Source of the DNA: Ilyonectria destructans
Lineage: Eukaryota > Ascomycota > Sordariomycetes > Hypocreales > Nectriaceae
Direction: 5' to 3'
DNA length: 64,000 bases
NCBI GenBank assembly: GCA_020740775.1
Contig: JAHEWK010000001.1
Coordinates: forward strand, 930,001-994,000
Shown: piece after piece, positions 12,801 through 26,027 of the stretch
Layout of the letters: every line of letters begins with the position of its first letter
How positions within the stretch are numbered: the stretch's first letter is position 1
Notes under the pieces: generated by a model
The model's input: the letters and a program-made list of their open reading frames with translations, nothing else
Database searches by the model: none
Told to the model about the DNA's origin: nothing
Position numbers and translations under genes: made by a program

Positions 12801-14290
12801 AGTTAGAAATACTATAGCTAATAGACTATTAAAAAAGAGAGCTAAACTCTTAAATACTTTAGATAAAAAAGCTAAAGAAGATATTAAAAACTTTATAGAT
12901 ACCTAACTAAATATAGTTACTATTAAGAATAACTTAATATAGATTAGAAAAGCTTATAATAGTAACTTTAGAATACTAAATAAATATCTATTAAGCTTAA
13001 AGAAATCTATAAATATTATAAAGATATAATTTTAAATATTATAGAGGTTAGCTACTCTATATTTTATCTATAGAGGCAGAATATAGAGAAGATTAAATAA
13101 TTAAAATAATAACTTCTTACTTATTATAGATAAGAAACCTACTTAGAAATATTTAATTTAGTTATATTATATAGAAGAAGACTATAAAGAATATAATATA
13201 ACTTTAATCTTACTAAAGAAAAGATACTAGTAGAAAACTATATAGATAGATATCTATAAAGCTATTTACTGCTACTTAATATATTAAAGCTATATACTAT
13301 AGTAAATAAGAAAAATAGCTATTTTAATATTATTTATATTCCCTATAGCTAAGGTATATTTTAATATTTAATTTCTTCTACTTAATTAAGATAAAAAGTA
13401 CCTATTAAAGGGAAGATATAATCTAATTGGATAAATTAAAGTAGTTCCTCTTATAAAGCTAAATATAAATATAATAAAGTTATTTATCTAAATAATTATA
13501 TACTAATTTAAAGTTATTATTATTACTATTATTAATAATAAAATAGAAATAATAAAGGATTTTAAGACTATCTTAAAAGATATTAAAATTAAAGTAATAT
13601 CTATATTAATCTATAATTTTTAGGCTAATAGTATTATTAAAGTAGAATATACTGCTATTATTACTATATTAAAGAAAAAAACTACTAAAAGATCTATAAA
13701 GTAAGTTACTACTTTACTTAAAATCCTACTAGTAAATAAAGCTATAATCTAAATTTTATATAGCAGATTAATATTTTTTTTATTATATAGATAGAAATTA
13801 GTTCTTCTATTAGAAGTTAATATCTCTATATAGAGGATTATTAACTAAAATAAAATAAAAATATCTAATTAACTACTTAAGAAAAGAATTAAAATTTTAA
13901 AAAGATAATAAAATAATATAGAGATAGTAAAAATATAGGTTATAAAGTATTATAAGAAACTTATAGACTGTACTAATAATAGTTATATAAGGAACCTTAG
14001 GAAAGAATACTTAAAGGAGGATAATTTAATATTTAGATATAATATTAAAAGAAAGAGTAATATAAATAGAATTACTAAAATATATTCTAGATAGAATAGG
14101 CTATTCTATATTTATAAAAAAGGTCAGCTAGAAGTTAGTTATCTTATTAATACCTTAAATAAAATTACTATTATAAATTCTATATATAGTAACTAGTTAA
14201 AGAAGTTTATTAAGAATAATTAAAGATAGTAGACCTTAGTAATAGATATATCTAATAAATACTTTAAAGAGAATAATATTAATAAGAAAG
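9900..14290 (+). pseudogene. pol remnant of outer element X
   Basis: Collinear with the pol remnant of the nested copy (about 19,100-24,020) and more heavily mutated. RT sequence is recognisable near 11,640-12,130, with NPYILIAKKNR..LINLATRIN-like residues and the catalytic box reading FLNNITI. Integrase sequence lies about 13,200-13,750. The many stops are TAA and TAG. No product is expected. Confidence 0.75.
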
Positions 14291-16268
14291 AAGAAGAAGT
14301 AAATAATTAAGTAAATAGAGAGGAAATGGATAATAAGAAGGATATTAAAGAGAATAAGATAGAACTTTTTTTAAATCTAAAGCTAAAATAATACTTTAAG
14401 GTATATATTCTATAGATATTGAAATTTAATCTATCTTAATATACTATATATTAATTGCTAGTAATAGTAAAGAATAGCTTTATATTAGTTACTATTAAAG
14501 AAGGTAGTAAAAAGAATTATAAGAATTTAAATTAAAGCTAGAAATAGTTATAGAGAGAATAATATTAAAAGCTTAAAAGAAGAATAAAGAATTTACTACT
14601 AAAGATAAAAAAGAAATATAAGTAATTAATTAGTCTAACTACCTAAAGAAAGAAGCTGAAAATATACTAATAAGAATAAAAATAATAAAGAAAGTATAGA
14701 TAATACTAATAGAAATTACAGTTAAAAGTTAAGAGTCTAAAAGCTATATTATTAATCTACTTTAGCTTTTTATTCTACCTTAAAGATAGTCTATTTTAAT
14801 AAAGAAGTCTTAAGCTTAAAAAGATTAAAAAAGCTAGAAATATAAAGATAGCTAGCTTTATTTATTAAATCTTACCTTTAGTTACTATCTACTAAGGATT
14901 TTATAGTAATAAACCCACTAAGGGGATAATTTAAAAGCCTATTATAAAATTCTTTAGGCTGATATTTAAAAAGGTAATACTATTTATATAAATTATTACT
15001 ACTCTAAATATAATTAATATACTGCCTGCTTATAAAGCTAGAAATTAACTAATAAGTATAAAAGGAATATATAAAATACTTATAATTCCTAAAGATATTT
15101 AAAGTATAAAATTAAATATAGTAAGAATAGAAGATTAAGTTATTATCTCTATAAAAAGCAACTAAAAGAGCCTTAAAATAGATAATATAATTAAGAGCAC
15201 TAAAAATAATATACCTAAGGGGGTAATTAAACTTAGTAGGAATATAAAGTAAATAAAGAGGTTAAGAAGCAGCTAGAATAATTCCCTCCTTTAGTATCTT
15301 ATTAATAAATTTACTCTATAATTAGAATACCCTTTAAGATTTATAAATATCCTTTAGAAAGATACTCTAGAAGGTAAGCTTAATATATAGCAGAAAGCCT
15401 AAGTAGTTTAAAGTCTTATAAAAATAAACTCAGACTTTAAGATATTACTTAAACTATAAAAAGATATTTAATTAGATTAAATTACTAATAGAAAGAAGTT
15501 TACTTACTAAAGAATATCTATTAATTACTTAAAATTTAAAAATAATAAAGATATTAGTATAATTATTCTACTTTAAGAAAGTCTACTGAGAAAATTTATA
15601 GAAATTAATTTAATATTTAGCTAGAGTCTAAATATTAGAAAGATAGATATATTTCTTAGTAGTAAGTATCTTAAGCTTTTAGAATAAGGTTATAAAAAAG
15701 GTATTAGAAAGTAGAGAGTAAGATATAAGGAGAAAAAAAGAAGGAAAATTTAAGGATTTATAAGGTGCTCTTTTTAGACTTATAATCTTAAAGCTAGTAA
15801 TTTACTTATAACTATACTGCTAAAGGCCTTAGGATATAGAATCCTAAGGTATAAATTAGAATAAATAAAAAGAAAGTAGACTTTTAAGTTAATAGCTTAA
15901 TAGAAAATTTAATATTATATACTTAATAAACCTCTTTTTATTACTCTTATATAAGCTTTTTACTACTATTAAATTATTACCTTCTAATTAGATATTAGTA
16001 TAATCTAATTATTAGTACTTTATATTTTCTTTTTATAAACCTACTAAGTAAGTCTTTATTACTTACTATTTTTAACCCTCTAAAGAATAATACTATTAAG
16101 AGCCTTATATTATCTATTCCTACTACTTAATATTAAAATTAAATTACTAACTATTTAATTAACTTACTTTAAAAGATTTAATACTAACTAGTAGAGATTA
16201 TAGATATTAAGGTCTTATTTAGCTTAGAAACTACCTAAGAAAAAGGATACTATATCCTCTTTAGATAT

Positions 16269-16644
16269 TGTAATAATGCTAATAGACATACTGAAGTTTA
16301 ATAATAGTAGGTCTAGCTTGCTAAGACTAGATACTACTTAAAGAATCTGCTCGGCCTTTACTAAGGAGGGTATGCTTTTTTCCTTCTTTAATTTAATTTT
16401 TTGGGATAGTCTTTATTATTATCTTACTATTTGAATAGCTATTATAGCAGCTCTTATCCCTTTATTTTTATTTCTTTAAGTCCCGTTATATTTAGAAGCA
16501 TCTAATTAAATACTTTCTTATTTATTTTACTAAAATCCCTCTACTGGTCTTAGCTGCAGGACCTCCTTCCAACCCGAACTCTAGGGTATTCCAGACTCTT
16601 ACTGTTACAGGCTCTATCTGCACTAAGTGTATCTTCTACTAATA
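16269..16644 (+). repeat. 5' LTR of inner element X (376 bp)
   Basis: Begins TGTAATAATG and ends TACTAATA (probably ...CA originally). Same length as the LTRs at 28,917 and 32,180. Confidence 0.92.
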
Positions 16645-16699
16645 AATTTGGAGGTTACAGTAGGGCAATAAGCTGGTATAATTAAAACCATTAGTGGAA

Positions 16700-19150
16700 A
16701 TCACTACTAGTAGTACTTTCAAGCTGCTACTAAAGCCCACTTTAATAAGTTAGAAAAAAGAAAGATAAGAAGCTAAGTCTAAATAAGTTCAGTAGGGGGA
16801 AGAGATTTAACCCTAAATATAACTCTACATCCAGCCTCAGATATTATAAACCTATTAAATAGTATCGGCTTACTGGATTAAATACCTTTAAGTTAATAGA
16901 AATATTTTTCTGGAATTAATTTAATAGAATTAGCAATTTTTAATAAATATCTAGCAGAAGAGAAAGAATACCTAATAACGAATATAAAGCTAGCATAAGG
17001 AAGTACAGTAATAAATACAGTAAGAATAGAAATAAATACCGCTAAGAAGAAAAGTCCTACTGCTAAGTATATAAAACTGGAACTATTAATATAGCTAATA
17101 AAGTAGAGGATAAGGGGGAAGAAAAGAAGTTGGGGACTAAGGGGAGATAGAAAACCTCTATAGAAATACTTATCTCTAAAGATACTGAAGATAGATATAT
17201 TCTAAATAGTAGGGATCCTAATAATCTAATTACTAATAGTAGACCTTAGGGTTATATTACTAGCTATAGTAATTCCTTACTTAAGGAAGTAGAAAGATAT
17301 ACTAAAAGTCTTTATAGATATAGCACCCAATAGGTCTTACTTTAAACCTCTAATCTCTTTATTAGTATAACCTCTAAAGAGATAATAATTACCTAAGATA
17401 TCTAATTAGATATCTGGGAACCCTCTAAGGGTAACAGAAGCAAATATTATCCCACCCCTATTAGTTAAGTTAACCTTATTACTAACCCTAATATCCACCC
17501 TAACTCTAATTATAGCTACCTCAGCCTGGGATCTAAATCTCTGGCAGCTTGTCTTTAAGATAGTCAGCCTAACAGAAAGAAACTAAGTAAAAGGGCTATA
17601 TATATCGTTCAAATGAATCTTTAATAGTCGAAATATAATGGAATTCCTTTAAGGATTCAAGCTGTATATAAATAACCATAAAGTTCCAGATAACTAAAAA
17701 GCTGCCTACTTTCAGTAATATACCGACTAAAGTATCCTATAATAAGTTAAGTATGTAATATACTTAAGCCTATAGCAGGAAGCAGTATAAAACCTAAAAA
17801 CTACCTTTTAATTATAAGATTAAGATCAGTTAGAAATACTAATTACTCGCCTCAGCTAACTTAATACCACCCCTTTAATAATAAGAGACTGCAACCTTAT
17901 TTTATTCTGGATAAATAAGTATCTCTATCTCTATCGGATAATTAATTCTATAGACTGGAAAATATCCCTCTTATAATTATAAGTATTATATAATATTATA
18001 CTGAATAATATTATTATACCTCTATATAATTACAGCCAGATAACTTCTAACAACCTAGCCAGTTTATCTTATAAATAGCTATTCGATTAGCTTAAGGGCC
18101 TACTAGATACTTAAGTAATCTTAATATACTAAATAGAAGGTAACCCCCCTTTAAGTATCCTGCCCGACCTTATATAGTATAATACCTTAGGTCTATCTAT
18201 ATTTAATAATAACCCCCTTTCTACTATATCTATACTAGAGGTATTTATTTAACTTAAGGCCGAACCAGACAGTCAGATAGATATACTCTTATAGATATTC
18301 CGAGACCTTATAGTTAATATAGCAAAAAATATACAGATATAAAAGTAAAGCCTGGTATTCCTCTGCAACCAGATTATAAGATAGCAGATTCAGGCTGGCC
18401 TGAGGAATATCGCTACAAATACTATATATTTTAATATACCTAATTAAATATATAATAAGTAATACTTCGAAATAAATATAATATAGAGGTATAATTAATA
18501 TCCCTAATACTGCTGGTACTATAAAGTAATAGATTACTATTCCAACTAATATAAAGACTATATAACTAACTACTAAAAGGGATATATTAAATACTATATA
18601 AATAGAGGGATAGATTGGATTGGGAAGAAGGAAGTCTTTATCCTACTTAGGATGATTGTATAGTATACTAATAATTTAACCGTTTAGAGACTGCTAGTCC
18701 AGTAGATTAAATACTTTCCGAACTCCTTTATATTTAGATAGACTGCTAAAATCTATAAGTTAATATAAGACCTAAAGAAATAGAATATATTAATAATAGA
18801 AGTAGAGCAGTTAGCTAAGTATATAAAAATAGGTTTTAAGATATCTATAGTATTAATTCTAATTAATACCTAAATAATAAGTATAATCTTCTACTTAAAT
18901 AGTATCTTTATTACAGAAGGAGGGAAGAAATTAGAAAAAGAAGATAAGACATCTACAGCTATTCAGACTAATAATATTATAATAAACCGAATTATAAAAA
19001 GGGTAAGAATTAAGGACCTAAATAATAAACTGACAGCAGAAATAAGTAATTAACCCAGACTATTTAGTTATATATCAGCTAGAAACAGGCAGATTGCAGG
19101 TAAGGAGTTCTCCACTAAGAAATACTGTAATAAAGGATTCAATAGAGAGA
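16700..19150 (+). pseudogene. gag-region remnant of inner element X
   Basis: About 2.4 kb between the primer-binding-like site and the protease. It is collinear with 80-823, 7,793-8,804 and 9,239-9,960 of the outer copy. The frame is destroyed by TAA/TAG. I find no convincing zinc knuckle. The gag assignment rests on position only. Confidence 0.45.
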
Positions 19151-22100
19151 AAGTTTTAATAAGTATATATAGATATATTAAAGAGGAGATATAGGGAAAG
19201 AAGGTATCTATCCCTATCTATTACCTAATAGCATTAAACCCAGATAATACTTTTATTATTGCAGATAAATTTACAGTACTAACAGAAGATATTTTAAATA
19301 TAAAGTTTATAGAATAGAAATCCTACTCTAAGGTGCCTAAAGATAATAGCCCTAAGGTCTATTCTATTTTCATTAAGGTACTATATCTTATAGAGGCTAA
19401 CTATTTCTATAAAACTAAGATAGCTAGATATAGTATTAATATAATATAAATCCAATATAAGGAAAAAGCTATAATATACCTTACTGAGGATCCCAAATTG
19501 CTTCGGTATAGAGAATATTAAACTAAGTCTGAGGGTATTACTACTATTACTAACTTCAGTCTACCTCAGGAAGATCTTAATTGTAATTAAGCTCAGTCCG
19601 ACTTACTTAATTTAATATCTCTCTAAATCCTATTAAACCTTATAAGAAATAACTATAGATAATAACTTATATATTGCTAGAAGCTGCTAAAGATAGTTAT
19701 CCGACTAAATACTATAGATAGCTATAATATAAAAGCTCTACTGAATACTAAATCAGAAGGCAATATTATATCTAGTACTATTACTTAGAAGTATAGATTA
19801 CTACTTACCCCTATAAAGGTATCTACTACCTCCTACTTAAATAGTAAGATCAAAATACTAGGGGAGGTAGAAATATCTATCTACCTAGATAATATATATA
19901 TCCCTTAAAGGATATATATAGCGCCAGTAGGTATAGTATTAGTTTCTTTTATTCTAGAAATACTCTTTATATAAGTAGCTAGAGTTTTATTTAATTATAT
20001 AACCTGTAGCAGAGGGATATATATTAAATACCAGTTTGGCAGTATTAGGGTAGTTATACTAGTTACTAGCAGTATTTAATAGGAGGTTTCTCCAGCTGAT
20101 AGCTAAAGAACCTCTTATTAAAATATAATTATTAATACCCTTTAAGGTCCCCCAGGATAAATTATAGGCCTTAGAGGAAGATAATAATCCTTTGTCTATC
20201 CAATAGTTAGATAAAGAGACTGGAGAAGTAATTATATAACTTATATATAAAGAAGTAATTAGGATATATATTTTAACTCTATTTAATACTAAAGATAAAT
20301 TAGATAGATTCTCTTAAAAGAAGAAAAAGAACTATATTAATATTAATATTAGGGTTAATACTATATATAAGCAGAAAGAAGTAAAGATACACCCTAGAGA
20401 TAATGTCCCTTTAGATAGAAGTATTCCTAAGGGAGGTTCCTTCTGGAAGGAGAAGAAGTAGAAAGAGGTATAGAGTCTTCTAGAGGTTAATAGTAAGTAC
20501 TTAGAATATATTATAGCTAAGTTCTTAACTATTAAAAAAGGATCCCGCCTCTATAGAGATAGGTTATAATAGATACTTAATTAAGTTAAAGGCACCCTTA
20601 CTCCCGAAGAAACCAATATCCTACTCCAGATTCTTTATAATAGGGAGGCAGCTTTAGCTTGGACCTTTAAGGAATATAGAAGCCTAGACCTACTGGTTGC
20701 CCCTTCTTAAGTTATTAAAATAGTGGAATATAGTATCTGGCAAGCTGGAAGTATACTTATTCTAAAGAGCCTTAAGAAGAAGGTTATAGACCTACTTAAA
20801 ATATATATTAAATATAAAATCCTTAAGGAGTCCTATGCCTCTTATTGCAACCCCTATATATTAGTAGCCAAGAAAAATAGGGATATCTATTTAATTAACT
20901 CAGCCACCAGGATTAATTAGTATACAATCTATAATAGGTTTAGCCCTTTTGGTGCTGATAAATTTTCAGCGGATATAGCTATATATAAAATGCTAAGCTT
21001 ATTGGACTTCTTTTTCGGATATAATTAGATCTCTTTAGACCCAAAAAGTAGAGATTTAATGATATTTTATATATCTCTAGGCTTGCTTAGAATATATATA
21101 CTGCCTTAAGGAGGAACTAACTCTATAGTTTAATTTTCTTAGATTATTACTTAAATCCTCTATAACTTAATCCCAGATATATATTAAGCTTTTCTTAATA
21201 ATATTACTATTAAGGGACCTATAGAAACTTTTAATAAGGAAGAAGCTATATTAGATATATAAAAGTATATTCTGATGTATTTAATTAACCTAAATAAGAC
21301 TCTTATTAATATTAAACTCTCTAAATATACTATTTCTAGAGAAAAGTTAAAGTAGTATTAGAAAATAATAGTAGTAGTAGGATATATCTATAGTATAAAT
21401 AAAAGAAGCCCTAAAGAAGCTAAAGTTATTAAGATTAATAAGTAGAAGGATTACTCTAATATTAGAGAGGTTAGATTCTTTTTAGATATTATTAGCTACT
21501 ATTAATACTGAATTAAGTATTTTACTTAAATAGCTAAGCTGCTACTCCTTTTACTTAAAAAAGAAGTAGAATTCACCTAGGGTCTAAACTAATAAAAAGC
21601 TATAAATACCCTTAAGGCTTTTATAGTAGCCCCTCTAATCCTAATTATACTGGACTGCTTTAAGGGAGCTAGAGAGGTAATTATAATAGTGGATACTAGT
21701 CTGGATAGTTAGGGGTATATTTTGATATAGATTTTAGAAGGGAAAAGATACTTAATATACTTTAAATTCAGTCTATAGAGTCAGATAGACTGTAACTATA
21801 ACATTATAAAGAGGGAATATAAAGGGATACTATATATATTCTGCAGATTAAGAAACTATATCTATAGAATAGCCTTTATTTTAGAGACTAACTTATAGGT
21901 ATTAATCTATTAACTGAATAGATAAACAAATAACATCCCTAGTGCTATAGTTATCTACTGGATTAGCTACCTTATATTATTTAACTTTACTATTAAGTAT
22001 ATCCCAGGTATTAAGAATACTATAGCCGACAGACTATTAAGAAAGAGAGCTGAACCCTTAGACGCTTTAGATAAAGAAGCTAAAGAAGATATTAAAGACT

Positions 22101-24020
22101 TTATAGATACCCAGCTAAATATAGTTACTATTAAGGACGACCTAATGCAGATTAAAGAAGTCTATAATAGTAACTTCAGGATACTAGGTAAATACCTACT
22201 GAGCTTAAAGAAACCTATAAATATTATAAAGGTATAATTTTAAATATTATAGAGGTTAGCTACTCTATACTTTATCTATAGAGGCAGGATATAGAGAAGA
22301 CTAGATAACTAAAATAATAACCCCTTACTTATTGTAGGTAAGAAACCTATTTGGAAATATCTAATCTAGTTATACTATATAGAAGGAGGCTATAAAGAAT
22401 GTAATATAACTCTAGTCTTACTGAAGAAAAGATACTAGTAGAAGACTATATAAATAGATATCCGTAAAGCTATCTACTGCTGCCCGATATACTAAAGCTA
22501 TATACTGTTAAAGTCTATAAATATATAACTTTATAACTTCTTTATAAGATTAAGCTTTAAGCTTTAAGCTTTAAAATATAGCTTAAAAATTCTATAAGAA
22601 ATCCTATAATTATATACTAAAATACAGTATTAATAGCAATATTAACACTGTATGACTAATCAGCCCGAATCGGCTTATTAATCTATCCGTGCTTTTAAAT
22701 CAGTTGATTTTAAAGTATACGCTATTTGGAATTAATATTACTTAATAAGGAAAGTACCCATAAGGACAAATGCAGTACCATAAGAAAGCTGGAATTTTAG
22801 GCTTTCCAATAGTATATATATTATCTTAATACAATAGCTGGATTTTAAGCAAATTGTCTATAAAAAGGCTGAGACCCTCTGGGTAATTCCAGGCTTATTT
22901 TATATTATTATCACTACATAATACACTATTAATACACTATCTTATACTATCTTATACTATCTACCTCTTATCTTTATATACCCCTTAACCTTATATCCTT
23001 TATTAGGATATTTCTTTTATAATTATATTACTTTATTCCACTGCCTTATAACCTCCAATATATACTATAGCGGATAAGGGAAATAGCTATTTTAATATTA
23101 TCTATATTCTCTATAGCTAAGGTATATTTCGACACTTAATTTCTTCTGCTTAATTAAGGTAAAAAGTACCTATTGGAGGGAAGATACAATCTAATTGGGT
23201 AGATTGAAGTAATTCCTCTTATAAAGCTAAATACAGATACAATAAAGTTATTTATCCAGATAATTATATACCAATTTAGAGTTATTATTATTGCTATTAT
23301 TGATAATAGAGCAGAAATAATAAAGGATTTTAAGGCTATTTTGGAAGATATTGGAATTAGAGTGATACCTATATTAACCTATAATCCTCAGGCTAATAGT
23401 ATTATTAAAGTAGGATATACTGCTATTATTACTGTATTAAAGAAAAGGATTACTGAAGGATTTATAAAGTGGGTTGCCGCTTTGCTTAAAATCCTACTAG
23501 TAGATAGAGCTGTAATTTAAACCTTATATAGCAGATTAGCGTTCTTTCTATTATATAGATAGAAACCAGTCCTCCTATTGGAAGTTAATATTTCTATATA
23601 GAGGGTTATTAACTGGAATAAGGTGAAAATATCTGATTAACTGCTTAAGGAAAGAGTTAGAATCCTAAAAAGATAATAAAATAATATAGAGATAGTAAGA
23701 ATATAGATTATAAAGTATTATAAGAAACTTACAGACTGTACTAATAATAGTTATATAAGGAACCTTAGGAAAGAATACTTAGAGAAGGGTAATCTAATAC
23801 TTAGATATAATATCAGAAGAAAGAGCAATATAAGTAGAGTTACTAAGATATATTCTAAGTGGAATAAACTATTCTATATTTATAAGAGAGATTAGCTAGA
23901 AGTTAGTTATCTTATTAATACCTTAAATAGAATTACTATTATAGGTTCTATATATAGCAACTAGCTAAAGAAATTTATTAAGAATAATTAAGAATAGTAG
24001 ACCTTAGTAATAGATATATC
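19150..24020 (+). pseudogene. pol remnant of inner element X (protease, RT, RNase H, integrase), split by a solo LTR
   Basis: The protease-like site near 19,741-19,775 reads LNTKSEGNIIS where a DTGSEGN-type motif is expected. RT is clear. An uninterrupted 65-codon stretch at 20,723-20,920 contains NPYILVAKKNRD and LINSATRIN. It is followed by LLDFFFGYNQISLDPKSRDL (about 21,001-21,060) and the catalytic box FLNNITIKGP (about 21,189-21,220), with both aspartates changed to asparagine. RNase H follows to about 22,000. Integrase runs from about 22,440, is interrupted by the solo LTR at 22,506-23,060, and resumes with GRYNLIGQIEVIPL and NPQANSIIKVGY-type segments (about 23,180-23,420). Stops are mainly TAA/TAG. 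No chromodomain was recognised. Confidence 0.85.
22506..23060. repeat. Solo LTR (555 bp) inside inner element X
   Basis: Absent from the collinear outer copy at about 13,290. It has a 5-bp TSD TATAC (22,501-22,505 and 23,061-23,065), begins TGTTAAAGTC and ends CCTCCAATA. It has no coding content. Its terminal structure fits TG...CA with one RIP change. It separates the two halves of the integrase region. Confidence 0.82.
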
Positions 24021-26027
24021 CAATAAGCACTTTAAAAAGGATAATACTAATAAGAAAGAAGGAGAAGCAGATAATTAAGTGGATAGAGAGGAAGTTAATA
24101 ATAAGGAGGATATTAGAGAGAATAAGATAGAACTTCCTCTGAACCTAAAGCTAAGATAATACTTTAAGGTATACATTCTGCAGATACCGGAATTTAACCT
24201 ATCTTAGTATACTATATACTAGTCGCCAGTAATAGTAAAGAATAGCTTTATGTTAGTTGCTATTAGGGGAGATAGCAAAGAGAGTTATAAGAACCCAAAC
24301 TAAAGCTGGAAATAGTTACAGTAAGAATAATACTAGGAGCTTAAAAGGAGGATAAAGAATTTGCTACTGAAGGTGTAAGAAAGATATAGGTAATTAATTA
24401 GCCTAACTATCTAGAAAAAGAAGCTGAAAATATACTAATGAGGGTAAAAATAATAAAGAAAGTATAGATAATACCAATAGAGACTACAGTTAAAAGTTAA
24501 GAGCCTAAAAGCTGTATTATTAATCTGCTTTAGCCTTTTATTCTGCCTTAAAAATAGCCTATTTTAATAAAGAAGTCTTAAGCCTAGAAAGATTAAGAAA
24601 GCTGGAAATATAAGGATAGCTAGCCTTATTTATTAAATCTTACCCCTAGTTGCTATCTGCTGAGGGTTTTACAGTAGCAGACTCACTAAGGGGATAGTTT
24701 AAAGGCCTATTATAAGATCCTTTAGGCTGATATTTAGAAAGGTAATACTATTTATATAAATTATTACTACTCTAGATATAATTAGTATACTGCCTGCTTA
24801 TAAAGCTAGGAATTAACTGACAGGTATAGAAGGGATATATAAAATACTTATAGTTCCTAGAGATATTTAAAATATAGAATTAGATACAGTAAGAGCAGAA
24901 GACCGAGTTATTATCTCTATAGAAGGCAACTAAAAGAGCCTTAAAATAGATAATATAATTAAAAGTGCTAAAGATAATATACCTAAGGGGGTAATTAAAT
25001 TTAGTAGGAATATAGAGTAAATAGAAAGGTTAAGAAGCAGCCAGAATAGTTCCCTTTTTTAGCATCTTATTAATAAATTTGCTTTATAACTAGAATGCCC
25101 TCTAAGACTTATAAATATCCTTTGGGGAGATACTCTAAAAGGCGAGCTCAATATATAGTAGGGAGCCCAGGCAGTTTAGAGTCTTATAAAAGTAAACCCA
25201 GACTTTAAGATATCACTTAAACTGCAAAAAGGCATTTAATTAGATTAAGCTACCAGCAGAAAGAAGTTACTTACTAGAGAATACCTATTAGTCGCCCGAA
25301 ACTTAGAGGTAATAAAGATATTAATATAGTTACCCCACTCTAAGGAAGTCTGCTAAGAAAATTTATAGGAATTAATTTAATATTCAGTTAGAATTTAGAT
25401 ATTAGAAAGATAGATATATTTCTTAGTGGTAAGTATCTTAAGCTCTTAGGATAAGGTTATAAAGAAGGCGCTGGAAAGTAGAGAGTAAGATATAAGGAGG
25501 AAAAAGAAGGGAAATTTAAGAATCTATAAGATGCTCTTTTTTAAGCTTATAATCTTAAAGCTGGTAATTTACTTATAATTATACTGCTAAAGGCCTTAGG
25601 GTATAGAGTCCTAAGGTATAGATTAAAGTAAATAAAAAGAAAGTAGACTTTTAAGTTAATAGCTTAGCGGAAAACTCAATATTATATACTTAGTAAACCT
25701 CTTTCTATTGCCCTTATATAAGCCCTCTATTACTATCAAACTATTACCTTCTAACTAGACGCCAGTATAATCTAATTACTGGTATTTTATATTTTCTTTT
25801 TATAACCCCGCTGAATAAGCCTCTATTACTTACTATCTCTAACCCTCTAAAGAATAGCACTATTAAGAGCCTTATATTATCTATTCCTACTACTTAACAT
25901 CAGAATCAGATTGCTAACTACTTAATTAACTTACTTTAAAAGACCTAATACCAACTAGTAAAGATTATAGATATTAGGGTTCCATTCAGCTTAAAAACTA
26001 CCTAAGAAGAAGAATACTATACCCTCT
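24020..26027 (+). other. Degenerate post-integrase region of element X
   Basis: About 2 kb after integrase, conserved in collinear order in the outer copy (about 14,280-16,265). Plus-strand frames show long runs broken mainly by TAA/TAG. One such frame is in register with the downstream unidentified frame from about 25,480 onward and includes hydrophobic stretches. No domain was recognised, and RIP-made stops occur in more than one frame, so the true reading frame is uncertain. Confidence 0.4.
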
